Source: an uncultured Lachnospiraceae bacterium (GTDB lineage: Bacteria > Bacillota > Clostridia > Lachnospirales > Lachnospiraceae). Taken from it: a DNA stretch of 64,000 nucleotides. Position numbers and translations under genes: made by a program. The stretch is taken from assembly GCA_947594855.1 (NCBI GenBank), contig CANQEL010000007.1:54080-118079 (forward strand), read 5' to 3'. Below, piece by piece: positions 28,593 to 37,086 of the stretch; the stretch's first letter is position 1, and each line of letters starts with the position of its first letter. The notes under the pieces were generated by a model. It did no database searches. It saw nothing but the letters and a program-made list of their open reading frames with translations, and was not told where the DNA came from.

Positions 28593-31568
28593 TCAGTCTT
28601 CCTCTTTAACAGGAAGTCCAAACTCTTTACGTTTATTCGTAATCTCATCATTAATTGTCCTTGAATAATCAAGAATTGTTTCACGAGGATCATCATTATC
28701 ATTCATGACATTACGGATTGCGTTGGTAATATGCCTTGAAGTATAATATCCTCCGGCTATTTCCGGTATACCTATTGCCCACTCCCACTGTTCTTTCAGA
28801 ACATCTGCATCTTTTTTGCTCCATGAAAGCTGTTCAAAAGCAACCTTATTTGCCGTGGCATATCTTGCTGAAGCTCCCATTACGCTCTCAAGCTCACGTC
28901 CGAATCTTACCTGCGTATCAGAATCGAGCCACCACTTCAGGAATGTCCATGCAAGGTCATACTTCTCTTTTCCGTCATGTTTTGTAAGAATCATTGAACA
29001 CTGTCCCCATGACTGGACTGAACGGTCTATATATTTATTACCGTTTTCATCCTCACGCTCATATCCCGGAACAAGTGCGAAATTCCATAAACCTTTAATC
29101 TCAGGAGCAAATACAACAAGTGTATTATAGTTTGAGAAGTCCTGGATACCTATAGGCATCTCTCCGGACCTGAAACGGTTTACAAAGTCGTAACTTGTAG
29201 GAACCTTGTAGTTCGTAAACAGTTTTGTGAAATATTCAAAAGCTTCTATAGCTTCTTCAGTATCAATATTAACTGCAGTCTGGTCAGGCGTATAAAGCGT
29301 ACCGCCTCTCTGATACAACTGGCAGAAATAATTGGCAAGGTCAGGGTTTGCCGTATTACCAACTTTTCTTTCGGTACTTGGAATACCAACCTGCAGGTTA
29401 TTATTAGTAATAGTAGGAAGTATTGATATAAGATCCTGCCATGTCTGCGGAACTTCTACTCCAAGTTCATCGAGTATATCCTGTCTGTAGAACAATACGT
29501 TAAAGTTCTGCGTTTCAGGAAGCGCATACATTCCGCCGTTAAACTGGTATGAAATATACGAGCTTTCGTAAAACTCTTTTTCAAGCACGTTAGTCTTCCA
29601 TTCTTCCCAGTCATCAAACTGTGTAAGGTCATATGCGGCTTTTCTGAGCGCGTAGTTTACAGGCTCTGTCTGCGCAACCGTAAGCGCTATATCAGGACCC
29701 GTACCTGCAACTACCGCAGGAAGGAGCGTCGTCGCATCAATAAGTTTTACGTTGACTCCTATTCCATACTTCGGAACAAATGTATCATCAATCATTGTCT
29801 TAAGGATTGAACTCTGGTCACGTCCTGAAAGTATCCAGCAGTCAAGAAGTTCTGAATCTTTACCTTCATATACATTTCCAAGCGCAGTATAATCAACAAT
29901 AAATGATGCTATAAATACCCTTATCTCATGCATTGCGCTCTGAAGGAATGATTCATTACATTCAGGAAGCTGTCCGCCAACCGGAGTTACCTGTATGTAG
30001 TCCACATCAAGCGGAGCTTCACTAAGAGAATTGATACCCGTACCTATTGCACTGATATTCTCTTTAAAGTTTGCTAACGACTTCGGAATCTTGTCAGGTC
30101 TCTTAACAAACTTTTCAAGCTGGTTGGCTACAGTAAGGATAGATGCTACCTGCGAGCCTTTCTCACCTGAAAACGCTACCAGGTCATCTACAATTTTGTA
30201 TAATCTCTTACATTCTATATCCATACCTTCTATAACTTCAGGATATACTTCGTCAATATTGTAATCCCTGAACTCATCAGGTTCTGCACCTGTAAGTACC
30301 AGAATCTTACGATACATGGAATTAAGCCTGAATACACTGTCATTAAGTTCGGTAAGGATATTACCGAGGTCACCAAGCGTAACCTCAAGCCTTATGGTAT
30401 GCTTACCGGCTTTTAGGGCAAACTGGTAAGGATTGTTGTTTTCATCATGTAACGTACACATCTGCCAGTCATTTTCAAACTGGAATGATATTACATTACA
30501 TTCTTCAAACGGACATTCACCATCGATTGATATTGAACGGCTTGAAACAAAACCTCTGTTGTAATTCTGACGTCCCTTAACGGATATAGTATACATTCCG
30601 TCGGCAGGCACATCAAAATCCCATTCAATCCAGTCTCCGGCAACTTTCCACTGTGTACCTCCTATCTTATTCATAAGAATAAGTGTAGGGCTGTATGGTT
30701 CTGTAATAGAAGACGCTCTGTCATTATTAGGATAAAGTGACGGCGAAGAACGTCTGGTTGAAGCCTCTCCCTGAATCTTTACAGGTTCAGTACCCTCAGC
30801 CTTGTTATAATCATCAAGCACTATTGAACCGTAATATTCATCATAAGATGGCTCGGCTTTTTTATTAAGAACAGTAATTTTCCTTATTACTATAGGTTCA
30901 TTAACTCCCTCAAATTTAAGAGTATTTTTTCCTGCTTTAAAATAGAATTTATAAGGGTCAACATGATACCCCATGTAATCTTTCAAATATGTACTCTGCC
31001 ATATCGGCGCTTCAACCTGTGTAGGCCTTATATCATTTCCCTGGTTATCTTTCTGTATTTCAGCCGAATCAGCCCACACTCTGCTGAATGTGACAGCGTC
31101 TGCCCCGTAAAATGGTATCTCCCCATTTATATAAACGGCACGTTCAATGTCAATTCCCCTGGATTTTACCGGATAATATTCGACATAGATGTTATACATT
31201 CCTTCTTTCGGAATATTAACCTCCCATTCTATCGAACCATCCTCAGATGCCTGAATGGCTTTATTTTCTCCGTCAATATTATTAACAACGGAAACGCCGC
31301 TGCTTGTCGATAAATAATTAAATATATCAACATCAACGACTTCATCAGGGCTGTCCATACCTTCATACTTCTGAAGGTACTTCGCATATGTATCATCTCT
31401 GGCTATTCCTTCAACATCAGCCGTAAGATCAGCGCCTTCATATTTATCAAGATAACTGTCGGCTCCATTCGCCAAAGACTTCCACACAACGATAATAATT
31501 ACAATTGCAATTATTATAAGAGGTATTTTAACAATTTTTTTGCTTAATACTTCTTTAAGTTTTGACAT
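28593..31568 (-). CDS. Membrane-anchored solute-binding protein with extra carbohydrate-binding-like domains
   Basis: A 991-residue protein, about twice the normal size of a sugar-binding protein. It has an uncleaved N-terminal membrane anchor (residues ~12-30) instead of a lipobox. Two beta-sandwich segments resembling CBM6/35-type modules follow, roughly 70-255 and 265-420; each has a G-M-Y-x-I-x-V strand and a G-E-x-P-F motif. A helical linker covers about 430-560. A family 1 solute-binding domain (V-A-G-T-G-P-D-I-A-L-T, then Y-A-L-P-E-T-Q-N-F-N-V-L-F-Y-R) occupies the last ~400 residues. The start at 31568 fits GGAGAG upstream. It is the first gene of the long leftward operon. The extra domains may hold long decorated xylan fragments for the permease. 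Confidence 0.78.
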   Translation of the reverse strand: MSKLKEVLSKKIVKIPLIIIAIVIIIVVWKSLANGADSYLDKYEGADLTADVEGIARDDTYAKYLQKYEGMDSPDEVVDVDIFNYLSTSSGVSVVNNIDGENKAIQASEDGSIEWEVNIPKEGMYNIYVEYYPVKSRGIDIERAVYINGEIPFYGADAVTFSRVWADSAEIQKDNQGNDIRPTQVEAPIWQSTYLKDYMGYHVDPYKFYFKAGKNTLKFEGVNEPIVIRKITVLNKKAEPSYDEYYGSIVLDDYNKAEGTEPVKIQGEASTRRSSPSLYPNNDRASSITEPYSPTLILMNKIGGTQWKVAGDWIEWDFDVPADGMYTISVKGRQNYNRGFVSSRSISIDGECPFEECNVISFQFENDWQMCTLHDENNNPYQFALKAGKHTIRLEVTLGDLGNILTELNDSVFRLNSMYRKILVLTGAEPDEFRDYNIDEVYPEVIEGMDIECKRLYKIVDDLVAFSGEKGSQVASILTVANQLEKFVKRPDKIPKSLANFKENISAIGTGINSLSEAPLDVDYIQVTPVGGQLPECNESFLQSAMHEIRVFIASFIVDYTALGNVYEGKDSELLDCWILSGRDQSSILKTMIDDTFVPKYGIGVNVKLIDATTLLPAVVAGTGPDIALTVAQTEPVNYALRKAAYDLTQFDDWEEWKTNVLEKEFYESSYISYQFNGGMYALPETQNFNVLFYRQDILDELGVEVPQTWQDLISILPTITNNNLQVGIPSTERKVGNTANPDLANYFCQLYQRGGTLYTPDQTAVNIDTEEAIEAFEYFTKLFTNYKVPTSYDFVNRFRSGEMPIGIQDFSNYNTLVVFAPEIKGLWNFALVPGYEREDENGNKYIDRSVQSWGQCSMILTKHDGKEKYDLAWTFLKWWLDSDTQVRFGRELESVMGASARYATANKVAFEQLSWSKKDADVLKEQWEWAIGIPEIAGGYYTSRHITNAIRNVMNDNDDPRETILDYSRTINDEITNKRKEFGLPVKEED

Positions 31569-31908
31569 ATCTGTCCATCTCTCCTTTCCTACGTTTTTAT
31601 TATGCATCTTTACAAAAATCACATTATGTATATTACATTATATCATTTTTGTAACAATTGCATACTTTTTCGAGTTTCATTCTACCACTTTTTTGTTCAA
31701 ATGTCTACATAAATAATGGATTTTAAGTCATTTTTTTGTCATTACTATGACTATATTTCACATAAAAACCATGTTTTTAATTCATTTTTATAGCTAATTT
31801 ATACAATTATGGCAGCGTGACACGTTATTTTATGTATTGTATATTTTTACTATATTTATTATTATAAGGCTGTAACACCAATTAATTATTTTAATAAGGA
31901 GATGCAAA
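31569..31908. promoter_or_regulatory. Divergent promoter region of the xylan locus
   Basis: This 340-base AT-rich gap has no gene. Leftward, TGATATAAT (extended -10, plus-strand positions 31637-31645) lies about 70 bases before the large binding-protein gene, with no good -35. Rightward, TTGTAT (31837-31842) and TATTAT (31860-31865) are 17 bases apart, about 45 bases before the GH43 gene. A short perfect palindrome CGTGACACG at 31816-31824 sits just upstream of the rightward -35 and could be an operator. AAGGAG at 31896-31901 is the GH43 ribosome binding site. No regulator gene lies inside the locus. Confidence 0.5.
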
Positions 31909-33492
31909 ATGAAACATAAACTATACAATAATCCCATACTGGCAGGATTTTATCCGGACCCTTCCATATGTAAAGCCGGAAAAGACTACTATATGGTCAA
32001 TTCTACATTCTGTTATTTCCCAGGAATCCCTATTTTTCACAGTACAGATCTTGTCCACTGGGAACAGATAGGTAATGTACTTGACAGAGAAAGCCAGATT
32101 CCACTTGAAGGCACAAGACTTGCAAATGACGGAATATATGCGCCTACCATACGTTATAATGATGGCACATTCTATGTGATTACGACTAACATAAGAGGCG
32201 GTAACGGTAATTTTATAGTAACGGCATCCGACCCTGCAGGACCATGGTCAGAACCGGTATGCCTTGGAAGCGAAGGCATAGACCCTTCATTGTTCTTTGA
32301 TGATGACGGTCGCTGCTACTACTGCGGAACAAAAGAACGCCGTGAGGGAGCGCGTTATTTTGGCGACAATGAAATATATATTCAGGAACTTGACCTTAAT
32401 ACAATGCAGCTTACAGGCGAGTCATGGCCTGCCTGGCATGGCGCGCTCAGGAATGTAGAATGGCCCGAAGGACCTCACATATATAAAAAAGACGGCTGGT
32501 ACTACCTTATCATAAGCGAAGCCGGAACTGCGCATATGCACTGCGTTACTGTTGCACGGAGCAAAAGCCTTAGCGAACCTTTCACCGGCTATCCCGGCAA
32601 TCCCATACTTACACACAGGCAGCTTGGTCTTAATTATCCCATTGTTAACGTAGGACATCCTGATATTGTTGAAACCGACAATGGTGAATGGTGGATGGTT
32701 TTACTTGCCTCAAGGCCTTACGGCGGCGGTTACCACAGAAATCTGGGGCGTGAAACCTTTCTTGTTCCAATGACATGGGAAAACGGCTGGCCTCTTATTA
32801 ATCCAGGCAAAGCTATTGTTGAAGATACCGTTCCTGCACCGAATCTTCCTGAAACTGAATATGCGCATGTAAGCGGTTTTGACGATTTTGATTATGATAC
32901 TCTTCCATTTCATTATATGTATGTGCGCAATCCTAAACCTGATATGTATTCACTCACTGAAAGAAAAGGCTTTATGCGTATAAAACTTTCTCCGGAAAAG
33001 ATTAATACAACTACTTCACCATCGTTAATCTGCCGCAGACAGACTGATATGAGTTATGAGCTTGAAACCATGCTTGACTTTAATCCGCAAAATAATGAAG
33101 AAGCCGGTCTTGTGCTTCTTCAGAGTGACAGCAACTATTATACTTTTACCCTGCTCAATGATAACGGCTCATATTACCTTAAAGTAATGAAATGTTTTCA
33201 CGATAACGGAACAGACATTGAAAAAGAGGCTGCACGTTATGAAATTAAAGCTTCAGATTTACATGAAGGTATCTTTCTTAAAGCAGTACAGCATATACAG
33301 GATATAAGCTTTTACTATTCATCTGACAAAAAGAATTATACATGCATATCCCAAAACCAGGACGGCCGTATACTCTGTACAGATGCGGCAGGAGGTTTTG
33401 TAGGAACATGCCTCGGAATATTTGCAACCTCAAACGGACAGCCGTCAGATAATTATGCTGACTTTGATTTTCTGTCATATAAGGGGCTGTAA
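31909..33492 (+). CDS. GH43 beta-xylosidase / alpha-L-arabinofuranosidase
   Basis: A 527-residue GH43 enzyme. The five-blade catalytic propeller has its three acids visible: base Asp17 (Y-P-D-P-S-I), Asp125 (E-G-I-D-P-S-L) and general acid Glu187 (W-P-E-G-P-H-I). The C-terminal ~200 residues form the beta-sandwich common in xylan-active GH43 enzymes. It has no signal peptide, so it acts inside the cell to finish xylo-oligosaccharide breakdown, possibly removing arabinose side groups. It is the only gene of the locus on the plus strand and converges with sigE. AAGGAG is 7 bases before the ATG. Confidence 0.92.
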   Translation: MKHKLYNNPILAGFYPDPSICKAGKDYYMVNSTFCYFPGIPIFHSTDLVHWEQIGNVLDRESQIPLEGTRLANDGIYAPTIRYNDGTFYVITTNIRGGNGNFIVTASDPAGPWSEPVCLGSEGIDPSLFFDDDGRCYYCGTKERREGARYFGDNEIYIQELDLNTMQLTGESWPAWHGALRNVEWPEGPHIYKKDGWYYLIISEAGTAHMHCVTVARSKSLSEPFTGYPGNPILTHRQLGLNYPIVNVGHPDIVETDNGEWWMVLLASRPYGGGYHRNLGRETFLVPMTWENGWPLINPGKAIVEDTVPAPNLPETEYAHVSGFDDFDYDTLPFHYMYVRNPKPDMYSLTERKGFMRIKLSPEKINTTTSPSLICRRQTDMSYELETMLDFNPQNNEEAGLVLLQSDSNYYTFTLLNDNGSYYLKVMKCFHDNGTDIEKEAARYEIKASDLHEGIFLKAVQHIQDISFYYSSDKKNYTCISQNQDGRILCTDAAGGFVGTCLGIFATSNGQPSDNYADFDFLSYKGL

Positions 33493-33512
33493 TATACTTA
33501 TATTTTCCTTCA

Positions 33513-33557
33513 GTAGTATAAGTGTGCCGTATGGTACAGACAGCATACTTATACTAC
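33513..33557. terminator. Long AT-rich hairpin at the convergent GH43/sigE ends
   Basis: A 15-bp inverted repeat (33513-33527 with 33543-33557, 14 identical pairs and one G-U) with a 15-base loop overlaps the sigE stop codon. It has no T run, so it may act as a bidirectional terminator or 3' stabiliser. Confidence 0.45.
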
Positions 33558-34300
33558 GATTCCATCTTAAGTATCTCTTTTTTTAACCGTTTCATAATCT
33601 TCTTTTCAAGCCTTGATATATATGACTGGGAAATACCGAGTATATCCGCTACTTCTTTCTGGGTTTTTTCAAGTCCCTCGTCGCTATCCAGTCCGAATCT
33701 CAACTGTATAATCATTCTTTCACGGTCATTCAGCCTTTCAAGCGCCTTTTTTAACATCTTCCTGTCTACTTCATTTTCAAGCTCTTTGGAAATTACATCA
33801 TCATCTGTACCTAAAATATCAGATAAAAGCAATTCATTCCCGTCCCAGTCAACATTAAGAGGTTCATCTATAGATACTTCAAGCTTTGTTTTACTTGTTT
33901 TTCTAAGATACATAAGAATTTCATTTTCAATACATCTTGAAGCATATGTTGCAAGCTTAATCTTTTTTTCTGACTTAAATGTATTTATCGCTTTCATCAG
34001 ACCTATGGTTCCTATGGATATTAAATCTTCCACCCCTACTCCGGTATTATCAAATTTCTTTGCTATGTATACGACAAGCCTTAGATTATGCTCTACTAAC
34101 ACCGCAATGGCTTCGCTTCTTCCTTCTTCCGTTTCAAGCCTGTCAATCCACATAAGTTCTTCATCAGGTTCAAATGGAGCAGGAAGAATTTCAGCGCCGC
34201 CTATATAGTGAATATCACCGCCTTTTCCAAATACTATGTCTTTTACATCCTTTATCATACGAAATTGAAAATAATTTGGAATTGCTATTCTGAAAATCAT
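33554..34300 (-). CDS. sigE: RNA polymerase sporulation sigma factor SigE precursor
   Basis: A 248-residue pro-sigma-E, the early mother-cell sigma factor. An N-terminal pro-sequence of about 30 residues precedes the conserved cleavage region [10 protein letters not shown]. Region 2 has [13 protein letters not shown] and [13 protein letters not shown], and region 4 has [20 protein letters not shown]. It is made inactive and is cut by SpoIIGA, whose gene lies 18 bases upstream. GAGGGGG precedes the start. The protein looks intact. Confidence 0.96.
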   Translation of the reverse strand: MIFRIAIPNYFQFRMIKDVKDIVFGKGGDIHYIGGAEILPAPFEPDEELMWIDRLETEEGRSEAIAVLVEHNLRLVVYIAKKFDNTGVGVEDLISIGTIGLMKAINTFKSEKKIKLATYASRCIENEILMYLRKTSKTKLEVSIDEPLNVDWDGNELLLSDILGTDDDVISKELENEVDRKMLKKALERLNDRERMIIQLRFGLDSDEGLEKTQKEVADILGISQSYISRLEKKIMKRLKKEILKMES

Positions 34301-34318
34301 ATTTCCCCCTCATATCTG

Positions 34319-35161
34319 TTAAAGTTTCATTTTATAATTCAAAAGAAAATCATAGGTTTTATCAATGGATATGTTATTATCCGATATTGCAAGATAACAC
34401 CCTTTATATATCATTTTTTTTCTGCCTTTTGATATGCATACCCTGTCTAATATAATTCCAGGCATACAGCCTCTTCTTTTTCCTACAGAACTATACGGTA
34501 TACTTCTTAACATAGTTTCCCCGTCCCACTCATCAGGAAGTCCCGGGAAAAGCTCTATGTACCTTTTTTCACCTTCAGTAAGAAAATCCCTTACCGTATC
34601 TATACTGCAAACAATTACATTACTTCCTGAAACCGGCTCGTATAAAGTATTTGCGCTGTCATATCTGGCGAACCCGCTAAGCGACTTTTTCCTTTTATAT
34701 ATTGTAATTCCATAGGTATTCTCATTTGATTCCTTTATATGCGCCATACTTCCACGCCTTAACGCAAGGCATCCGGCAAGCACTGTAATAACTGCGCAGC
34801 CCAAAAGCTCATATATACTTACGGAACCCCCAAAAATACATGTTACAATCCCGCCTGATGCAAATGCGCAAAAATACCATATAACAACGTACTTTAACAT
34901 AATTTTCACGTTAAGTACCGCATTGCCGTATAGAATAATTACTATCATAAATGCGGGAATAATTATATTTCCAAAAACTATCTTTAATACTGTGGCAGGA
35001 TTCAGATACAATAAGAGACAATCTGACAATGCTCCCAAAAAAGCCGAGTATATTATTCTTTTCACGGAACTTTTTATATTAACAAGTCTGCAAAAAAGTA
35101 TAAGCAGACATAAATCCATAATTAAATTGCACAAAAATAATATATCTATGTATACTTTCGT
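34319..35161 (-). CDS. spoIIGA: Sigma-E processing peptidase SpoIIGA with apparent ACG start codon
   Basis: This is the membrane-embedded aspartic protease that matures pro-sigma-E. Five or so N-terminal membrane segments are followed by a cytoplasmic protease domain. The family start pattern M-K-x-Y-x-D-x-x-x-L-x-N is matched only if translation begins at an ACG at 35161: (ACG)-K-V-Y-I-D-I-L-F-L-C-N-L-I-M-D. A TAG stop lies immediately upstream in frame, and AAAGGAG sits 8 bases before the ACG. The only standard alternative near it, TTG at 35134, has no ribosome binding site and would drop nine conserved residues. The catalytic motif reads D-S-A-N (168-171) where relatives have D-[ST]-G-N. 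From ACG the length is 280 residues, normal for the family. Function may be reduced or lost. Confidence 0.85.
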   Translation of the reverse strand, partial: TKVYIDILFLCNLIMDLCLLILFCRLVNIKSSVKRIIYSAFLGALSDCLLLYLNPATVLKIVFGNIIIPAFMIVIILYGNAVLNVKIMLKYVVIWYFCAFASGGIVTCIFGGSVSIYELLGCAVITVLAGCLALRRGSMAHIKESNENTYGITIYKRKKSLSGFARYDSANTLYEPVSGSNVIVCSIDTVRDFLTEGEKRYIELFPGLPDEWDGETMLRSIPYSSVGKRRGCMPGIILDRVCISKGRKKMIYKGCYLAISDNNISIDKTYDFLLNYKMKL

Positions 35162-35183
35162 CTACTGCACTCCTTTCAAACTC

Positions 35184-35249
35184 ATTATAGGATTATTTGT
35201 ATGCGGATTATGTCATAACCGGTAATATGATTTCATCAAATCATCGACA
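35184..35249 (-). promoter_or_regulatory. Candidate spoIIG-type promoter with Spo0A-box-like sequence
   Basis: On the minus strand ATGACA (35211-35216) and a perfect TATAAT (35184-35189) are 21 bases apart, echoing the unusually long spacer of the Bacillus spoIIG promoter. TGTCGAT at 35243-35249 matches the Spo0A box TGTCGAA at 6 of 7, and a weaker TGATGAA copy lies 11 bases further downstream. The start of transcription would be only ~15 bases before the ACG codon of spoIIGA. Inference only. Confidence 0.4.
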
Positions 35250-35270
35250 AAAAAGAATAACAGGCAACAA

Positions 35271-35295
35271 AAAAAGGAGGTTTCCCTCCTTTTTA
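35271..35295 (-). terminator. Terminator after the S66 peptidase gene
   Basis: A stem of about 10 bp (AAAAAGGAGG with CCTCCTTTTT) with a 4-base loop directly follows the S66 peptidase stop. It continues into a T-rich tract on both strands, so it also insulates spoIIGA. Confidence 0.75.
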
Positions 35296-35297
35296 AA

Positions 35298-36308
35298 TTA
35301 ATATATAAATTTAATACTTCCCTGACCATGCGCACTGTTTATCCTACATTCCGCACCATTTATCAATGTAAGCTGCGGCGGCTTGTGCCCTATATCTGCA
35401 TCAAGCACTACCGGTACATTATATTCACCCAGCGCATTAAGTACTGCTTCCTTATATGAAGTATCGGTAAAACTTGAGAAAAATGCCGGCCTTCCAAAAA
35501 TAAATCCGCGTACATTACTGAACCATCCCGCCTCTTTAAGCTGCCAGAGACCTCTCTCAATATCTTCACTTCCAAGGCTGAAACTTTCAAAAAACCATAC
35601 AATTCCGCCTGATGCATACTTCACATTAAAATCATGTACCTTATCGTATTTTGTCCCGACAAGATTAAGAAGCACATCCAGGCATCCGCCAAGCAGCCTT
35701 CCTTCCATACATATATTTTCTTCTCCTGATGCGTTAATCCATTTTACGGTTTCATCAAGGGCGTATTCCTCTGTACCTGTCTCTCCGGTAAAAAATCCGT
35801 TCTGATATCTGTCAAAACTATACTGTGTTATATTTTTTCCGTTAAGTATATCCCAATTGTTTTTTATTGCCTGATGCCACTTTTTCATTGCAAAATCATT
35901 AAAATTAGAAGCATATATTGTTGCAATATCACACATTACGGTTATTGTAAATACAAGTCCGGTATTGTCCGAAAAGCCCTGAAACCATTTTGGATTTCTT
36001 TTTATCTCTTTAAAATCAATATAAGGCAGTATCTCCATAAGGAAATCACCGCCTTTTGCGGAAATAACGCCTTTAACCTTATCATCTTTCCACACTCTCA
36101 TAAACTGCCCGGCTCTTTCACAGGCATCAGCGCTCCGCCCTTTTATACTTTTTCTTACATTATCTGTCTCCAGTACATTTATACCAAGGCTGTTAAGTTT
36201 CTCCTCTGCATAATTAAGCCTTGCCAAATCAATATCTTTTTTATTGCCGTCAGACGGAGCCGTTACCGCAATAGTATCACCATATTTTATAAAATCAGGA
36301 ATAAGCAT
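35298..36308 (-). CDS. S66-family peptidase (LD-carboxypeptidase / MccF-like)
   Basis: A 336-residue cytoplasmic serine peptidase of family S66. The catalytic triad can be placed at Ser113 (G-F-S-D-N-T), Glu241 (W-F-F-E-S-F) and His308 (D-I-G-H-K-P-P-Q). Characterised members either recycle cell-wall tetrapeptides (LdcA) or inactivate microcin C-type peptide-nucleotides (MccF). The length and the G-F-S-D-N-T motif are closer to the MccF-like branch, but the two cannot be told apart here. The start at 36308 has AAAGGAG upstream. It stands alone, divergent from the cyclophilin gene. Confidence 0.87.
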   Translation of the reverse strand: MLIPDFIKYGDTIAVTAPSDGNKKDIDLARLNYAEEKLNSLGINVLETDNVRKSIKGRSADACERAGQFMRVWKDDKVKGVISAKGGDFLMEILPYIDFKEIKRNPKWFQGFSDNTGLVFTITVMCDIATIYASNFNDFAMKKWHQAIKNNWDILNGKNITQYSFDRYQNGFFTGETGTEEYALDETVKWINASGEENICMEGRLLGGCLDVLLNLVGTKYDKVHDFNVKYASGGIVWFFESFSLGSEDIERGLWQLKEAGWFSNVRGFIFGRPAFFSSFTDTSYKEAVLNALGEYNVPVVLDADIGHKPPQLTLINGAECRINSAHGQGSIKFIY

Positions 36309-36386
36309 AACCCTTGTCTCCTTTAGTTTATTTATAAATATCCTATCAAAGAAAAACATTTTTCACAATATTTATAATGTTTTTTC

Positions 36387-36415
36387 TTGCAATATTCACT
36401 CACAGGCTATATTAT
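36387..36415 (+). promoter_or_regulatory. Promoter for the cyclophilin gene
   Basis: TTGCAA (36387-36392) and TATTAT (36410-36415) are 17 bases apart, about 35 bases before the start codon, with GAAAGGAAGG as ribosome binding site. Confidence 0.5.
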
Positions 36416-36448
36416 AGGTAGTATTATTATCGAAAGGAAGGTATTTTT

Positions 36449-36973
36449 ATGCAAAAGACCAATCCGGTTGTAACAATAACCATGGAAAACGGCAATACCA
36501 TAAAGCTTGAGCTTTATCCTGACATTGCCCCCAACACTGTTAATAATTTTATTTACCTTGTAAATAAAGGTTTCTACAATGGCCTTACTTTTCACAGGGT
36601 AATTGAAGACTTCATGATACAGGGCGGTTGTCCCTCCGGTACCGGCATGGGCGGTCCGGGATATTCAATATCGGGAGAATTTTCTTCTAACGGATTTGAA
36701 AACAATCTGAAACATACTGCGGGAGTTATTTCAATGGCGCGTTCAAAGATGCCTGATTCAGCGGGCTCGCAATTCTTTATTATGCACAAGGATGCTCCGT
36801 ATCTTGACGGTGCGTATGCAGCATTCGGAAAAGTTATAGACGGCATGGATATAGTAGACAGAATTGCGACAGTGGCAACAGACTATTCAGACAGGCCTCT
36901 TGCCCCACAGATTATGAAAAGCATAACCGCAGACTTATTTGAGGAAACATACGACGAGCCTGTAAAAGCATAA
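36449..36973 (+). CDS. Cyclophilin-type peptidyl-prolyl cis-trans isomerase
   Basis: A 174-residue single-domain cyclophilin that speeds proline isomerisation during protein folding. The core has F-H-R-V-I-E-D-F-M-I-Q-G-G with the catalytic Arg, then S-A-G-S-Q-F-F-I-M and Y-A-A-F-G-K-V-I-D-G-M. There is no signal peptide, so it is cytoplasmic. It is transcribed alone and converges with the folate operon, with a long inverted repeat between the two. Confidence 0.94.
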   Translation: MQKTNPVVTITMENGNTIKLELYPDIAPNTVNNFIYLVNKGFYNGLTFHRVIEDFMIQGGCPSGTGMGGPGYSISGEFSSNGFENNLKHTAGVISMARSKMPDSAGSQFFIMHKDAPYLDGAYAAFGKVIDGMDIVDRIATVATDYSDRPLAPQIMKSITADLFEETYDEPVKA

Positions 36974-37002
36974 ATTAATAATCTATGAGATTTTTCCGTA
37001 AT

Positions 37003-37077
37003 ATATAATCCAAATCATATATCATTATATTATCTGACGGCACGCCAGGCAATAAATGAGCATGATTTGGATTATAT
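37003..37077. repeat. Perfect 16-bp inverted repeat between convergent genes
   Basis: ATATAATCCAAATCAT at 37003-37018 is repeated as its exact reverse complement at 37062-37077. The 43-base spacer contains a short inner pairing (TTATCTG with CAG...ATAA). It fills the gap between the cyclophilin and the FolB-FolK-PheA gene. It could be a bidirectional terminator, but the stem is AT-rich and the loop is much longer than usual. A small palindromic element is the other possibility. Confidence 0.6.
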
Positions 37078-37086
37078 TTATATACG

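Noticed and set aside
31810..31824. CcpA (cre) site in the xylan divergent promoter region
   Set aside because: The TGGCAGCG... sequence misses several fixed positions of the cre consensus; only a short palindrome is supported.
35132..35134. TTG as the start of spoIIGA
   Set aside because: No ribosome binding site at the right distance, and conserved residues K-V-Y-I-D-I-L-F just upstream in frame would be lost.
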